Source: Herbaspirillum sp. (GTDB taxonomy: Bacteria > Pseudomonadota > Gammaproteobacteria > Burkholderiales > Burkholderiaceae_D). From it: a DNA stretch of 32,379 bases. The stretch is from assembly GCA_019233085.1 (NCBI GenBank), contig JAFAMT010000492.1, forward strand, positions 1-32,379, read 5' to 3'. Positions within the stretch are counted from its first letter, which is position 1. The number at the start of each line of letters is the position of its first letter. The position numbers and the translations under genes were made by a program. Below are positions 8,456 through 16,790 of the stretch, piece by piece. The notes below the pieces were generated by a model. The model had not been told where the DNA came from. It ran no database searches and saw only the letters and a program-made list of their open reading frames with translations.

Positions 8456-9580
8456 ATGAGCGACAGGAAACCGATATTCGTGACCCGGCCGTCATTGCCG
8501 GCATTGGAAGAGTTCGTCCCGTATCTGCGAGAGATATGGGACGCGCGCATCCTGACCAATGGCGGGCCGATGCACCAGCGGCTGGAAAAGGCGCTGTGCG
8601 AGCACCTGGGCGTGCCGCACATCGCCTTGTTCAACAACGGTACCCAGGCGCTGGTCACCGCGCTGCAAGCGGCCGACCTGAGCGGCGAAATCATCACCAC
8701 GCCCTATTCGTTCGTTGCCACGGCGCATTCCCTGCTGTGGAATGGCTTGCAACCGGTCTTCGTCGATATCGATCCCGTGACACTCAACCTGGATCCCGAA
8801 CGCATCGAGGCGGCGATCACGCCGGCCACCACCGCCATCCTGCCGGTGCACTGCTATGGGCATCCTTGCGACGTCGATGCCATTGGCAAGATCGCCGACA
8901 AGCACGGCCTGAAAGTGATCTACGACGCGGCGCACGCTTTCGGCGTGGAAGACGAGGGCGGAAGCATCTTGCGACATGGCGACATGGCGGTGCTGAGTTT
9001 TCATGCGACCAAGGTCTTCAGTACCTTCGAGGGCGGCGCGATCATCTGCCACGACAAGGAAACCAAGCAGAAGATCGACAGCCTCAAGAATTTCGGTTTC
9101 GAGGCAGACGGCAGTACCGTTTCCCGCCTTGGCACCAACGGCAAGCTCAGCGAGATCCATGCGGCCTTCGGCCTGCTGCAATTGCAGGGAATCGGTGATG
9201 CGCTGGCGCGGCGCCAGGCCATCGATGCCCGCTACCGCGCCGAGCTGGCGGACGTGGAGGGCATCTCCTGCGTCGATGGCGTCAATGAAAAGGTGGGCAA
9301 TTTCGCCTACTTCCCGATTCTGGTCGGACCGCAATATCCGCTCTCGCGCGACGAGCTGTTCAAGCTGTTCGCCACGCATGGCATCAATACGCGGCGGTAT
9401 TTCCATCCGCTGATCACCGAGTTCCCGATGTACCGGTCGCTGGCCTCTGCGGCCGCCGCCAATCTGCCGGTCGCCAACAAGGTCGCCAGCGAGGTGATCT
9501 GCCTGCCGATTTATCCCGAGCTGGCGCATGAGGATGTGGGGCGCATCATTACGGTCATCAAGGAGGCCACTTCGGCATGA
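8456..9580 (+). CDS. DegT/DnrJ/EryC1/StrS-family sugar aminotransferase (VioA/FdtB-like)
   Basis: PLP-dependent nucleotide-sugar aminotransferase of 374 residues, full length for the family. K186 in SFHATKVF is the Schiff-base lysine, D157 in YDAAHAFG contacts the PLP ring nitrogen, and NNGTQALVTAL (60-70) binds the phosphate. Members of this subgroup aminate dTDP-4-keto-6-deoxyglucose or its 3-keto isomer. The RmlB product encoded at 23983-25062 would supply the substrate. From overall sequence style I favour the 4-amino (VioA-type, dTDP-viosamine) route over the 3-amino (FdtB-type) one. No 3,4-ketoisomerase gene is seen in the window, which supports that. The stop overlaps the next start by 4 bases (ATGA), so it is translationally coupled to the WbqC-like gene. 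Confidence 0.9.
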   Translation: MSDRKPIFVTRPSLPALEEFVPYLREIWDARILTNGGPMHQRLEKALCEHLGVPHIALFNNGTQALVTALQAADLSGEIITTPYSFVATAHSLLWNGLQPVFVDIDPVTLNLDPERIEAAITPATTAILPVHCYGHPCDVDAIGKIADKHGLKVIYDAAHAFGVEDEGGSILRHGDMAVLSFHATKVFSTFEGGAIICHDKETKQKIDSLKNFGFEADGSTVSRLGTNGKLSEIHAAFGLLQLQGIGDALARRQAIDARYRAELADVEGISCVDGVNEKVGNFAYFPILVGPQYPLSRDELFKLFATHGINTRRYFHPLITEFPMYRSLASAAAANLPVANKVASEVICLPIYPELAHEDVGRIITVIKEATSA

Positions 9581-10278
9581 TGCGCCTGGCCATCATGCAG
9601 CCTTACCTGTTTCCCTATATCGGCTACTGGCAGCTGATGCGGGCGGCGGACCGGTTCGTGATCTTCGATGACGTGAATTACATCAACCGTGGATGGATCA
9701 ACCGCAACCGGCTGCTGATCAACGGCGAGCCGACCTTCATCACCTTGCCGCTGCGACAGGCTTCGCAGAATCGCAAGATCTGCGAGATCGACATCGCGCC
9801 GGCCGCCGAATGGCAACGGAAGATGTTGAAGATGGTCGAGGTCACCTATCGCAAGGCGCCGCACTTCGCCGAGGTGTTTCCGCTGGTGGAAAGGATACTG
9901 GCCTTCCCCGAGCAGAACCTGGCCGCCTTCCTGGCGCATCAGTTGCAGGCGCTGGCCGGCTTCATGGGCTTGAGCGTCCAATTCGAAACCAGCAGCCGTT
10001 CCTACGGCAACAGCGAACTGGTCGCGCAGGAACGTATCCTGGATATCTGCCGGCGCGAGCAGGCGGACGTCTATGTCAATGCCCAGGGCGGCAAGGCGCT
10101 GTACGATCCGGCTTCCTTCTCCGCCGAGGGCATCGAACTGCGCTTCATCGCGATGCGCCCGCAGGCCTACGTCCAGCGCAGCACGGGCTTCACCCCTTAC
10201 CTGTCGGTGATCGACGTCCTGATGGAAGTCGGGCCCGCGGGAATCGGGGCCCATCTGGATGCCTACGATTACGTCTGA
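9577..10278 (+). CDS. WbqC-like family protein
   Basis: 233 residues. The N terminus carries the family hallmark: MQPYLFPYIGYWQLM, then FVIFDDVNYINRGWINRNRLL. This family occurs widely in O-antigen and glycan clusters, often beside amino-sugar genes. Its biochemical role is not established; an aminoacyl or acyl transfer onto amino sugars has been suggested by context only. Here it overlaps the aminotransferase gene by four bases, so a role in modifying the amino sugar made by that enzyme is a reasonable inference. The 10-base gap to the next convergent stop codon contains no clear terminator. Confidence 0.85.
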   Translation: MMRLAIMQPYLFPYIGYWQLMRAADRFVIFDDVNYINRGWINRNRLLINGEPTFITLPLRQASQNRKICEIDIAPAAEWQRKMLKMVEVTYRKAPHFAEVFPLVERILAFPEQNLAAFLAHQLQALAGFMGLSVQFETSSRSYGNSELVAQERILDICRREQADVYVNAQGGKALYDPASFSAEGIELRFIAMRPQAYVQRSTGFTPYLSVIDVLMEVGPAGIGAHLDAYDYV

Positions 10279-10288
10279 GCGCTAGAAC

Positions 10289-11014
10289 TCAGGCTTCGCA
10301 AACCACGAACACGCTGGCCGTCAGGTCAGGGTATTTCATCCCCAGCTTGTAGCAACCATCGAAGAATGCCTGATCGATGATGCCATTGCGCATGGCGGCG
10401 TCGAACTGGAAGTTCGCCAGGGGCTTGAACAGGATGCCGCCGCGCTGCTCGACCTTGAAGCCGGCCTGCTGCGCTTCGTGTTCCAGCGTGTCCAGGCTAT
10501 AGGTGGCGCGGTGGCCGTGGGCATGTTCGCCTGCCGTGACGGCGGCGTTGTAGTCGATCAGGCCCATGCCCACCGCGATCTGGCGCGAAGCGGCATTGGC
10601 ATTGGGCACGACGATGAACAGGCGGCCTGCGGGCGCGAGCCACTGGCGCACTTTCTTGAGCACCGTCTGCGGATCGGTCAGGTGCTCCAGCGTATGCACC
10701 AGGAAGATGTTGTCGAACAGGCGGCCCGGTTCGGCGTCCTCGAAATAGCTGAGGATGAACTTGACGCTGTCGCCGGCGTTCTTGCGTGCGATCTCGATCA
10801 AGTCCGACGAGCCCTCGATGACGGTGATGTCGTCGAAGTAGGGCTGCAGCTTCTTGGTGAATTCACCGTGATAGCAGCCCATCTCCAGCACATTGCCCGG
10901 GCGCAGATGCGGCGCCAGCGCCTTGAGCATGTAGTCGCGGTGAATGTAGTCGAAGTCGTAGGCGTACAGGCGCTTGTCCGTATCCTGGTACTCCGTGTTC
11001 AGGTCGCGTGACAT
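10289..11014 (-). CDS. Class I SAM-dependent methyltransferase
   Basis: 241 residues. Motif I is VLEMGCYHGEFTKKL (42-56), with an acidic loop VIEGSS, and LVHTLEHLTDPQTVLKKVRQWLAPAGRLFIVVP is typical of Methyltransf_11/23 domains. Probably a glycan or nucleotide-sugar methyltransferase. The frame stays open further upstream. I chose ATG 11014 because AAGGA lies five bases before it; the alternative ATG at 11020 would overlap the preceding dioxygenase stop (ATGA) but has no spaced ribosome binding site. Last gene of a tight five-gene minus-strand block. Confidence 0.83.
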   Translation of the reverse strand: MSRDLNTEYQDTDKRLYAYDFDYIHRDYMLKALAPHLRPGNVLEMGCYHGEFTKKLQPYFDDITVIEGSSDLIEIARKNAGDSVKFILSYFEDAEPGRLFDNIFLVHTLEHLTDPQTVLKKVRQWLAPAGRLFIVVPNANAASRQIAVGMGLIDYNAAVTAGEHAHGHRATYSLDTLEHEAQQAGFKVEQRGGILFKPLANFQFDAAMRNGIIDQAFFDGCYKLGMKYPDLTASVFVVCEA

Positions 11015-11016
11015 GC

Positions 11017-11796
11017 TCATCCTTGGTTCGGGCGGTACATGCGCTTGGCTGGCGGCTGGTACCACTCGTCCAGCGTGGCGGGCACGCGGGAGTTGTAGCC
11101 CAGCACCTGGCGGATGCGGTCATCGAAGCTGTCGCCCTTGTCGTAACCCATCGCGCGCGGATAGTCGAACTGCTGCTTCATGAACGGCTTGGAGAACATC
11201 GGCGTGACCGAGCGCCGCTGCAGGTCGGTTTCATTGTTGCCGCCGGCGTGCCAGACGTTGGAGTTGAACATCAGGATGCTGCCGGCCGGGCCGATGGCCT
11301 GCTCGGCATGCTGCTTGAAATATTCGTCGCTCGGTTTTTCTTCGTACTTGTGCGAGCCCGAGAGCATCCAGGTCGCGCCGTTGTGCGGCGTGAAATCGTC
11401 CAGCATCACCAGCGTGTTGAGCAACAGCGGGAGCTTGCCCGAATAGGAACGGATATCGCGGTGCACGCGCTGGGCGTAGGAAGTGGAGTTGCGCGTGTTG
11501 ATCGCGCCGCCAAAGGAATTGAGGATGAAGTTGCCGCCGAAGTAGCGCTCTATGTATTCATAGATGGGATAGGCCTTGAGGCAGTCCAGATAGCTGTCGT
11601 ACTGGCCGATCAGGTGGTGCACGGTGAAGCTGGTGTCCTGGTCGATGCCGTTCTTGATCTGGTAGTTGCGGCAGACTTCATAGGCAGGCAGGATATCGGC
11701 GCGCATGCGGGCCACGATGTCCTGCGGGATGGCGTTCTCGAACACCAGCCAGCCCTTCTCATCCATCAGCTTGTCGAATTCCTGGATAGGGATCAT
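11017..11796 (-). CDS. Phytanoyl-CoA dioxygenase (PhyH)-family Fe(II)/2-oxoglutarate oxygenase
   Basis: 259 residues. The iron-binding facial triad is readable: H112-x-D114 (VHRDIRS) and H183 (NVWHAGG), with R194 or R195 placed to bind 2-oxoglutarate. PhyH relatives hydroxylate or otherwise oxidise small molecules, and several sit in polysaccharide or antibiotic-sugar clusters. The substrate here is unknown; a sugar or its substituent is inferred from context. The frame is open from 11850, but ATG 11796 has GGAG five bases upstream and the extra N-terminal residues look unrelated. It lies 11 bases after the TylF-like gene and is almost joined to the next methyltransferase gene. Confidence 0.86.
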   Translation of the reverse strand: MIPIQEFDKLMDEKGWLVFENAIPQDIVARMRADILPAYEVCRNYQIKNGIDQDTSFTVHHLIGQYDSYLDCLKAYPIYEYIERYFGGNFILNSFGGAINTRNSTSYAQRVHRDIRSYSGKLPLLLNTLVMLDDFTPHNGATWMLSGSHKYEEKPSDEYFKQHAEQAIGPAGSILMFNSNVWHAGGNNETDLQRRSVTPMFSKPFMKQQFDYPRAMGYDKGDSFDDRIRQVLGYNSRVPATLDEWYQPPAKRMYRPNQG

Positions 11797-11807
11797 GGTC
11801 GCTCCAT

Positions 11808-12587
11808 TCACTTGATGGTGACGATGCACTTGGAGGGATACAGCTCGCACTTCTCCAGCACGTACTCATCCTTGGAGAACACTTCCTTGAAGGCGATCGC
11901 TTCACCCGGCGATTCCGGCCAGGTCAGCTCATCCATCAGCAGGATGCTGCCCGACACCAGATGCGGCTTGACCGCCTTGAGCGCGGCCAGGGTCGGCTCA
12001 TACAGGCCCATGTCGAAATAGGCGAAGGCCACGATGCTGGCCTGGTTCTTTTCGAAATACTCAGGTGCGGTCTTGGTGACGTCGCCGGCAACGAGCGAAT
12101 GGATCTTGCGCTTGTGTCCGATGACGTTATTGCCTTCGTGTACCTGCAGCAGCTCTTCCAGGTATTGCTTGTAGCTGGATTCGGTGGAGTAGGAGTGTTC
12201 CACCCACACGCCGCTTTCCTGGCGGTCCTTGTCGCTGGGCTTGGAATAGCCTTCGAAGGTGTCGAAGCCGACGATCTGGCGCTGCTTGTTGAACGGTTCG
12301 TAGATGGCGCGCAGGTTTTCCAGCAGGACCAGGTTGTGGCCGTACCAGGTGCCGAATTCCACCAGCATGCCGGGGATGTGCTTGAAGCGCTTGTACAGAT
12401 CGTTCAGGACAATGAACTTGACCAGCACCGAGCTGCGCGTATAGAGGCCGACGTTGAAGAGCAGGTCTTCCTGTGACAGCGGGCTCTTGCGATACATGTC
12501 CAGCAGCTGTTCGCGGAAGGCAAATTGCGCATCCGATGCCGTGGACTCCAGTTTGTACACATCGTCTTGAATCTTGTCGTTACTCAT
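11808..12587 (-). CDS. TylF/MycF-like SAM methyltransferase
   Basis: 259 residues. MLVEFGTWYGHNLVLLENL (74-92), IVGFDTFEGY (105-114) and AYFDMGLYEPTLAALKAVKPHLVSGS-type segments match the TylF (macrocin O-methyltransferase) family, which O-methylates deoxysugars in a metal-dependent way. A sugar O-methyltransferase role is therefore likely but unproven. Two adjacent ATG codons occur; the second (12587) has GGAG five bases upstream and is preferred. Its start overlaps the end of the propeller gene by 8 bases, indicating coupling within the block. Confidence 0.84.
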   Translation of the reverse strand: MSNDKIQDDVYKLESTASDAQFAFREQLLDMYRKSPLSQEDLLFNVGLYTRSSVLVKFIVLNDLYKRFKHIPGMLVEFGTWYGHNLVLLENLRAIYEPFNKQRQIVGFDTFEGYSKPSDKDRQESGVWVEHSYSTESSYKQYLEELLQVHEGNNVIGHKRKIHSLVAGDVTKTAPEYFEKNQASIVAFAYFDMGLYEPTLAALKAVKPHLVSGSILLMDELTWPESPGEAIAFKEVFSKDEYVLEKCELYPSKCIVTIK

Positions 12588-13503
12588 CATCGCTCCAAAT
12601 TGCCAGACCGAATCCGGTGCTGCCGAACCGGTTGCCGTTGTATAACATGTATTTTTTTCCGTCTACCTGGAACACAAAAGGGTAGCACGTCATCAGCGAA
12701 TCCCAACCCTCTTCCGAGGGGGGAATACCATCTTGATCAAATCGCGTCCAAATACGTCCGTCGGCGGACTCGGCATAACGGATCCGGTAGGAGCCCGTGC
12801 CGTTGCGATAATCCTCCGATGCGCGCGAGCAGTACCACATCTTGTAGATGCCGTCTTCCTTGATGACGTTGGGCCGCGAGAACGCTTCGGTGGCAAAGCG
12901 CGATTCCAGGCAGTGCTCGGGATAGCGGGTGAAGTTCACGCCATCCCTGGAGTCGGCGTACTTGATGACGTACAGCGGCTCATAGTGGCCCTGCACGTTC
13001 AGCCAGCTGATTCCTGACACGTACCACATCTTCCACAGTCCTTCGTCGAACAGGACCGTGGGCGTTACGGCAACATAGGGCTCGGTGGCGGTGCGGTCCA
13101 TGATCGGACCTTCGTAGAGCTTTTCGAAATGCAGGCCGTCGTCGTCGGAGACGGCAATGCCCATGGAGTTGTGATACGGCACGGTGACGCGCTGGTTCCA
13201 GCCGCTGTAATAGAGATAGGTCTTGCCGTCGCGCTGCAGCGCATAGCTGGGCATGACGCCGTCGTCGTCGAAGGTGCCGGGACGGCCGAAGCCCAGGCAG
13301 GGCTGGCGATGCCGCTCCACCACCCGGGACGGATCCTTGCGGTCGAGATCGATCGCATAGCACAGGCTCTTGCCGGAGGCATTGCGGGTGGAGATGAAGA
13401 CGCGCACCACCTCATCGAGCACCAGGGTGGTCGGTACCTGGGCATGCGAGCCCAGCCAATCGGTGTCGGGGTCGAAAATGCGCCCCTGTTTGATCCATGA
13501 CAT
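12580..13503 (-). CDS. Five-bladed beta-propeller protein, glycosidase-like (GH43/GH32/GH130 superfamily fold)
   Basis: 307 residues without signal peptide, so probably cytoplasmic. Repeated blade motifs are visible: TYLYYSGW (95-102), LWKMWYVSG (156-164), IYKMWYCSR further on and KYMLYNGNR near the end, with FDDDGVMPS at 78-86 and repeated YADSRDG / YAESADG turns. This is the pattern of glycosyl-hydrolase-like propellers found in saccharide clusters. Catalytic residues cannot be assigned with confidence, so it may be a hydrolase, a phosphorylase-like enzyme or a binding protein. It begins two bases after the NeuD-like gene, so the two are probably co-translated. Confidence 0.75.
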   Translation of the reverse strand: MSWIKQGRIFDPDTDWLGSHAQVPTTLVLDEVVRVFISTRNASGKSLCYAIDLDRKDPSRVVERHRQPCLGFGRPGTFDDDGVMPSYALQRDGKTYLYYSGWNQRVTVPYHNSMGIAVSDDDGLHFEKLYEGPIMDRTATEPYVAVTPTVLFDEGLWKMWYVSGISWLNVQGHYEPLYVIKYADSRDGVNFTRYPEHCLESRFATEAFSRPNVIKEDGIYKMWYCSRASEDYRNGTGSYRIRYAESADGRIWTRFDQDGIPPSEEGWDSLMTCYPFVFQVDGKKYMLYNGNRFGSTGFGLAIWSDDE

Positions 13504-13505
13504 GT

Positions 13506-14162
13506 TCAGAAATCCAAATCTTGACTACTCTTCGCCGCGCGAGCAGGAGAGCCGATGTAAAGCTGCCACGGCTGGGTGTCCTTGGAAATCAGGGCGCCCA
13601 TGGCGACACAGGTGCCTTCCGCGATGGTGCAGTCGTTGGTGATGGTCGCGTTGACGCCGAACCAGGAGTAGGGGTGGACCACGCAATGGCCGGACAGCAC
13701 CACGTGCGAGGTGAAGAAGACATGATCCTTGATCTCGCCGTGGTGGCCGATATGGTTACCGCTCCACATGACCACGTTGTTGCCGATCGTGGTGAAGGGC
13801 TGCAGCGTGTTGTCTTCGAGGATGAAGCAGTTTTCGCCGATGCGGTTGTCGTTGACGGTGGCATTGGGGCTGACGTAGGAGATGAAGTCGTAGCCTTTTT
13901 CCTTGCCGGCGAGATAGATCGACTCGCGCAGGCGATTCATCTTGCGGCCGGTCATCGGCGCGAACATCTTGTATTCCGAGGGCGAGTAATAGCTGTTCAC
14001 CGACTCGAAGGGAACCACCGGAAGACCTTCAAAGGTTTTGCTCTCCGGCATGTATTCTTCGTTGACGGTAAAGCCGACGACTTCGACCGACGGGTCTTTC
14101 TTCAAGTAGTAGTGCGCCAGCTGAGCAGTGTCCAAAATGCCGAAAAGGATAACTTTTTGCAT
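13506..14162 (-). CDS. NeuD/PglD-like sugar O- or N-acyltransferase (left-handed beta-helix)
   Basis: 218 residues. The N terminus (MQKVILFGILDTAQLAHYYL) is a Rossmann-like sugar-binding domain as in NeuD and PglD. From about residue 95 on there are hexapeptide repeats (TVNDNRIGENCFILEDN..., TIGNNVVMWSGN, VFFTSHVVLSGH, TIAEGTCVAMGAL) that form the left-handed beta-helix binding acyl-CoA. The typical catalytic-site segment GHHGEIKDHVFF is present. Likely acetylates (or otherwise acylates) an amino or neutral sugar, perhaps the one made by the aminotransferase at 8456. ATG is preceded by AGGAG at six bases. First gene of the five-gene minus-strand block; the promoter must lie in 14163-14286. 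Confidence 0.83.
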   Translation of the reverse strand: MQKVILFGILDTAQLAHYYLKKDPSVEVVGFTVNEEYMPESKTFEGLPVVPFESVNSYYSPSEYKMFAPMTGRKMNRLRESIYLAGKEKGYDFISYVSPNATVNDNRIGENCFILEDNTLQPFTTIGNNVVMWSGNHIGHHGEIKDHVFFTSHVVLSGHCVVHPYSWFGVNATITNDCTIAEGTCVAMGALISKDTQPWQLYIGSPARAAKSSQDLDF

Positions 14163-14286
14163 CGTAGTCTCCTGAAGTCCTTAACATGGATTAGAGCAGA
14201 ATGAAGCGGTATTCATAAACGATATATTGCGGGGAAAAAGGGCTTTGCTCCCTGTATAGGCAGGATCACGATAAGGATTGGGACAT

Positions 14287-15126
14287 ATGGGAAAAGTGCT
14301 GAGCAACGAACAGATCGCTTTCTATCTCGAAAATGGTTATCTGATAGCGGAAGACATCGTGGATCCGGCCTGGCTGGATGAGACCCTGGACGCCTTCAAT
14401 TTATCTTTTGCACAACAGTTGGAGCGCCGCAAACTGCCGGTGGCTGAGGGCGAACGACTGGTGGCGCTGCAAGAGAACATGGCGGCCCTGCTGCAGGCCG
14501 ATGTGCAGCTGTATCTGGCGACCTTGCGCATGTGCTCCAAGCTGTACGGGGTGTATCAGCTGATGACTGCTCCGCGTCTGCGCGATGCAGTCGCCGATCT
14601 CGGCGTGCGTACGCCGCTGTTTCAGACCACGCCGGTCTTGCATCTGATGGCCCGCAGGCTGGTGATCCCCGGCGGGTATCAGGGCTTTGATGTCCATCAG
14701 GACTGGACCTCGGTGCAGGGTAGTCTTGATACGGTCACCACCTGGATTCCCTTCATGGACATCGACGCCAATCTCTTCACGATGGAAGTCGTGCCGGGCA
14801 GTCATCTGAAGGGCTTGTTGAGCGGTACCCAGGAAGCCAATATCTTCCGGGTCGACGAAAGTCATTATTCCGAAGAGCAGTTCGTGCCGGTGCAGGTGCG
14901 CAAGTCGGGGGTATGCCTGATGAGCAACTTCACGGTACACCGCAGTTCGCGCCGCGGTGACGATCGCATGCGCATATCGATCAGCGGGCGTTATGAGAAT
15001 GCCAGCGAACCCACCTTCGTGGAGCGTGAGTATCCCTTTACACAAGGGAAAACGCTGCATCGTGGCTTCATCACCGAGGACTTCCCCGCCCAGGCGCAGG
15101 TGCGCCAGGTCTATCAGGGTAAGTAA
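14287..15126 (+). CDS. Second PhyH-family Fe(II)/2-oxoglutarate oxygenase
   Basis: 279 residues. Facial triad H137-x-D139 (FDVHQDWTS) and H218 (NFTVHRSS), with R228 downstream for 2-oxoglutarate. It is only distantly similar to the PhyH protein at 11017-11796, so the two are not a recent duplication. The frame is open from a TTG at 14278; ATG 14287 is preferred, with AAGGA nine bases upstream. It is transcribed alone, divergent from the five-gene block and convergent with the glycosyltransferase gene. Substrate unknown; modification of a glycan component is inferred. Confidence 0.85.
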   Translation: MGKVLSNEQIAFYLENGYLIAEDIVDPAWLDETLDAFNLSFAQQLERRKLPVAEGERLVALQENMAALLQADVQLYLATLRMCSKLYGVYQLMTAPRLRDAVADLGVRTPLFQTTPVLHLMARRLVIPGGYQGFDVHQDWTSVQGSLDTVTTWIPFMDIDANLFTMEVVPGSHLKGLLSGTQEANIFRVDESHYSEEQFVPVQVRKSGVCLMSNFTVHRSSRRGDDRMRISISGRYENASEPTFVEREYPFTQGKTLHRGFITEDFPAQAQVRQVYQGK

Positions 15127-15135
15127 GTCAGCCGC

Positions 15136-15163
15136 GCAGACGGGCCCGTACCGTCTGCACCTC
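15136..15163. terminator. Probable intrinsic terminator between convergent genes
   Basis: GCAGACGG (15136-15143) and CCGTCTGC (15151-15158) form a perfect 8-bp stem with a 7-base loop, followed by a short pyrimidine-rich tail (ACCTCTTTG). It lies between the stop of the PhyH gene (15126) and the stop of the convergent glycosyltransferase gene (15168). It may serve both directions, though the T-run is short. Confidence 0.6.
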
Positions 15164-15167
15164 TTTG

Positions 15168-16790
15168 TCAGACCGTCGCGCAGCGGCTGTAGACCTCGTT
15201 GTAGTGGGCCGCCTTGGCCTGCAGGTCGAAGTGCTCGCGCACTTCCTGCTGGCCGGCACGCGCCAGCGCATGGCGCTTCTCGGGCGACTCGATCAGCAGC
15301 GTGATGGCCTCCAGCCAGGCCTGGCTGGAATTGGGCATCAGCAGGCCGGTGACATCGTGCGTGACCACTTCGTTATAGACCGAGACATCGCTGAAGATCG
15401 AGGCGATGCCGGCAGCAGAATAGTCCAGCCACTTGATGTAGCTCTTGCACTGGTTGTATTCATCGCTGGCCAGCGGGATCAGGGCGATATCCCAGTTCCA
15501 CTGGCGCAATTGCGCAGCGTAGTCCACGTACTGGTGCACGAAGGTATGGAAGGTGGCCAGCGGATGGCCGACCCAGCCTTGCGGGCAGTCCCAGCCGACG
15601 AAGTCGATATGCAGGCGGTCGCCGTAGCGCTCCACCAGGGCGCGCAGCGCCTGATCCACCAGCGCGAAGTTGGAGGGCTGGATCGACGAGCCCAGCAGGC
15701 CGATGTTGATGCGGCCACCGGCTGGCTGATGCTGTGGCACCGGGCGGTAGAACAGGTCGAAGTCGATGTAGTTGGGCAGCACGTAGACCGAGGCATTGAG
15801 GTCACGGTACTTGGAGGCCAGGAACTCGGTCGACACCACGACCGCCTTGGCGTGCCGGACAGCGTGTTCGATGCCGGCCTTCCAGGCGGCGCCCTGCTGG
15901 GCTTCCGGGTGGTCGGCGGGGATGTCGTTGAGCAGGTCGTCTGACTCGTAGACGATGGGTACGCGCGAGCTGAAGATGGTACGCAGCACGTCCAGTGACA
16001 TCAGGCCCGGCGTGAAACGGTGCAGCAGGATCAGGTCGGCGTCGTTCAGATAATCACCCTGCAGGCGGCCGTTCTCGATGGCCCAGATCACTTCCCATTC
16101 GTCCTTCAGATGCGCAAAGGGCCGCAGCAGGCGGATCTGCGGGCAGGGACTCCAGGTCGATTCGACCGAAAACACCACCAGGCGTTTCTTGCGTCGGGCC
16201 GCAGCGCGCGGTGCCGCAGGCGTCGCCATTGCCGGCTGGGGTGCAGGGTACGCGCTTGGCTGTGGCGCCGGTTGTGGGATCGGTTGTGCGGGCGCTATCG
16301 CCGCTGGCGACACCGCTGCACCGAAGCGACTCTGGCTGGCCAGGATGAACGCATCGAGCTGCTGCATGAATTGCTCGCGGCGGCTGGCCCAGGCTGCATC
16401 ATCGGTCTGCGGAATTTCCAGCAATGCAACATTCCCATCGGCCAGCCCTGCATGCCAGGCCACTGCCATTTCTCCGGGTGCCACCGCATCATGCTGCGAC
16501 AGCAGGAACCGCACCACGCTGGCGGCCATGAGCGGATTGCCGCTGGTACTGCCGGGATAGACGACGATGGCTTTCCGGCCAGCTTTGAGGTGGGCGTCGA
16601 CGCTCTGTTGCGTCAGGCGCGGCGTCCGCAGGCCCGGATCGCTCTCGCTGGTGACGTAGGCTTCCTCGCCGCGAAGATTGAGTGCGTGGCAGAGCAGATG
16701 CAGGAGGCGGGCATCGGGGCTGCCCTCGTCGTAGGCCGGTGCATGAATGTAGTAGGGTTGGTGGAGCCGGGCGAACAAATCTTGAGTCAT
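15168..16790 (-). CDS. Glycosyltransferase (GT4-like) with an extra N-terminal half-domain
   Basis: 540 residues, cytoplasmic. Residues 202-535 form a GT-B glycosyltransferase: YESDDLLND (281-289) is the typical E-DD helix, YVLPNYIDFDLF is the family's LPN.ID segment, and SYIKWLDYSAAGIASIFSDVSVYNEVV is the nucleotide-sugar-binding end with the usual K...Y/E pattern. Residues 1-155 (YYIHAPAYDEGSPDARLLHLLCHALN...) look like the N-terminal half of a different GT-B enzyme, cut off and joined through a Pro/Ala/Gln-rich linker (158-200). The frame is open to 16970, but ATG 16790 is the first Met before recognisable sequence and the upstream residues look random. No strong ribosome binding site is visible. 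Donor and acceptor unknown. Confidence 0.85.
   Translation of the reverse strand: MTQDLFARLHQPYYIHAPAYDEGSPDARLLHLLCHALNLRGEEAYVTSESDPGLRTPRLTQQSVDAHLKAGRKAIVVYPGSTSGNPLMAASVVRFLLSQHDAVAPGEMAVAWHAGLADGNVALLEIPQTDDAAWASRREQFMQQLDAFILASQSRFGAAVSPAAIAPAQPIPQPAPQPSAYPAPQPAMATPAAPRAAARRKKRLVVFSVESTWSPCPQIRLLRPFAHLKDEWEVIWAIENGRLQGDYLNDADLILLHRFTPGLMSLDVLRTIFSSRVPIVYESDDLLNDIPADHPEAQQGAAWKAGIEHAVRHAKAVVVSTEFLASKYRDLNASVYVLPNYIDFDLFYRPVPQHQPAGGRINIGLLGSSIQPSNFALVDQALRALVERYGDRLHIDFVGWDCPQGWVGHPLATFHTFVHQYVDYAAQLRQWNWDIALIPLASDEYNQCKSYIKWLDYSAAGIASIFSDVSVYNEVVTHDVTGLLMPNSSQAWLEAITLLIESPEKRHALARAGQQEVREHFDLQAKAAHYNEVYSRCATV

Noticed and set aside
10270-10300. Terminator between the convergent WbqC-like and methyltransferase genes
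   Set aside because: Only a 5-bp CTGAG/CTCAG stem with an 8-base loop and no T-run.
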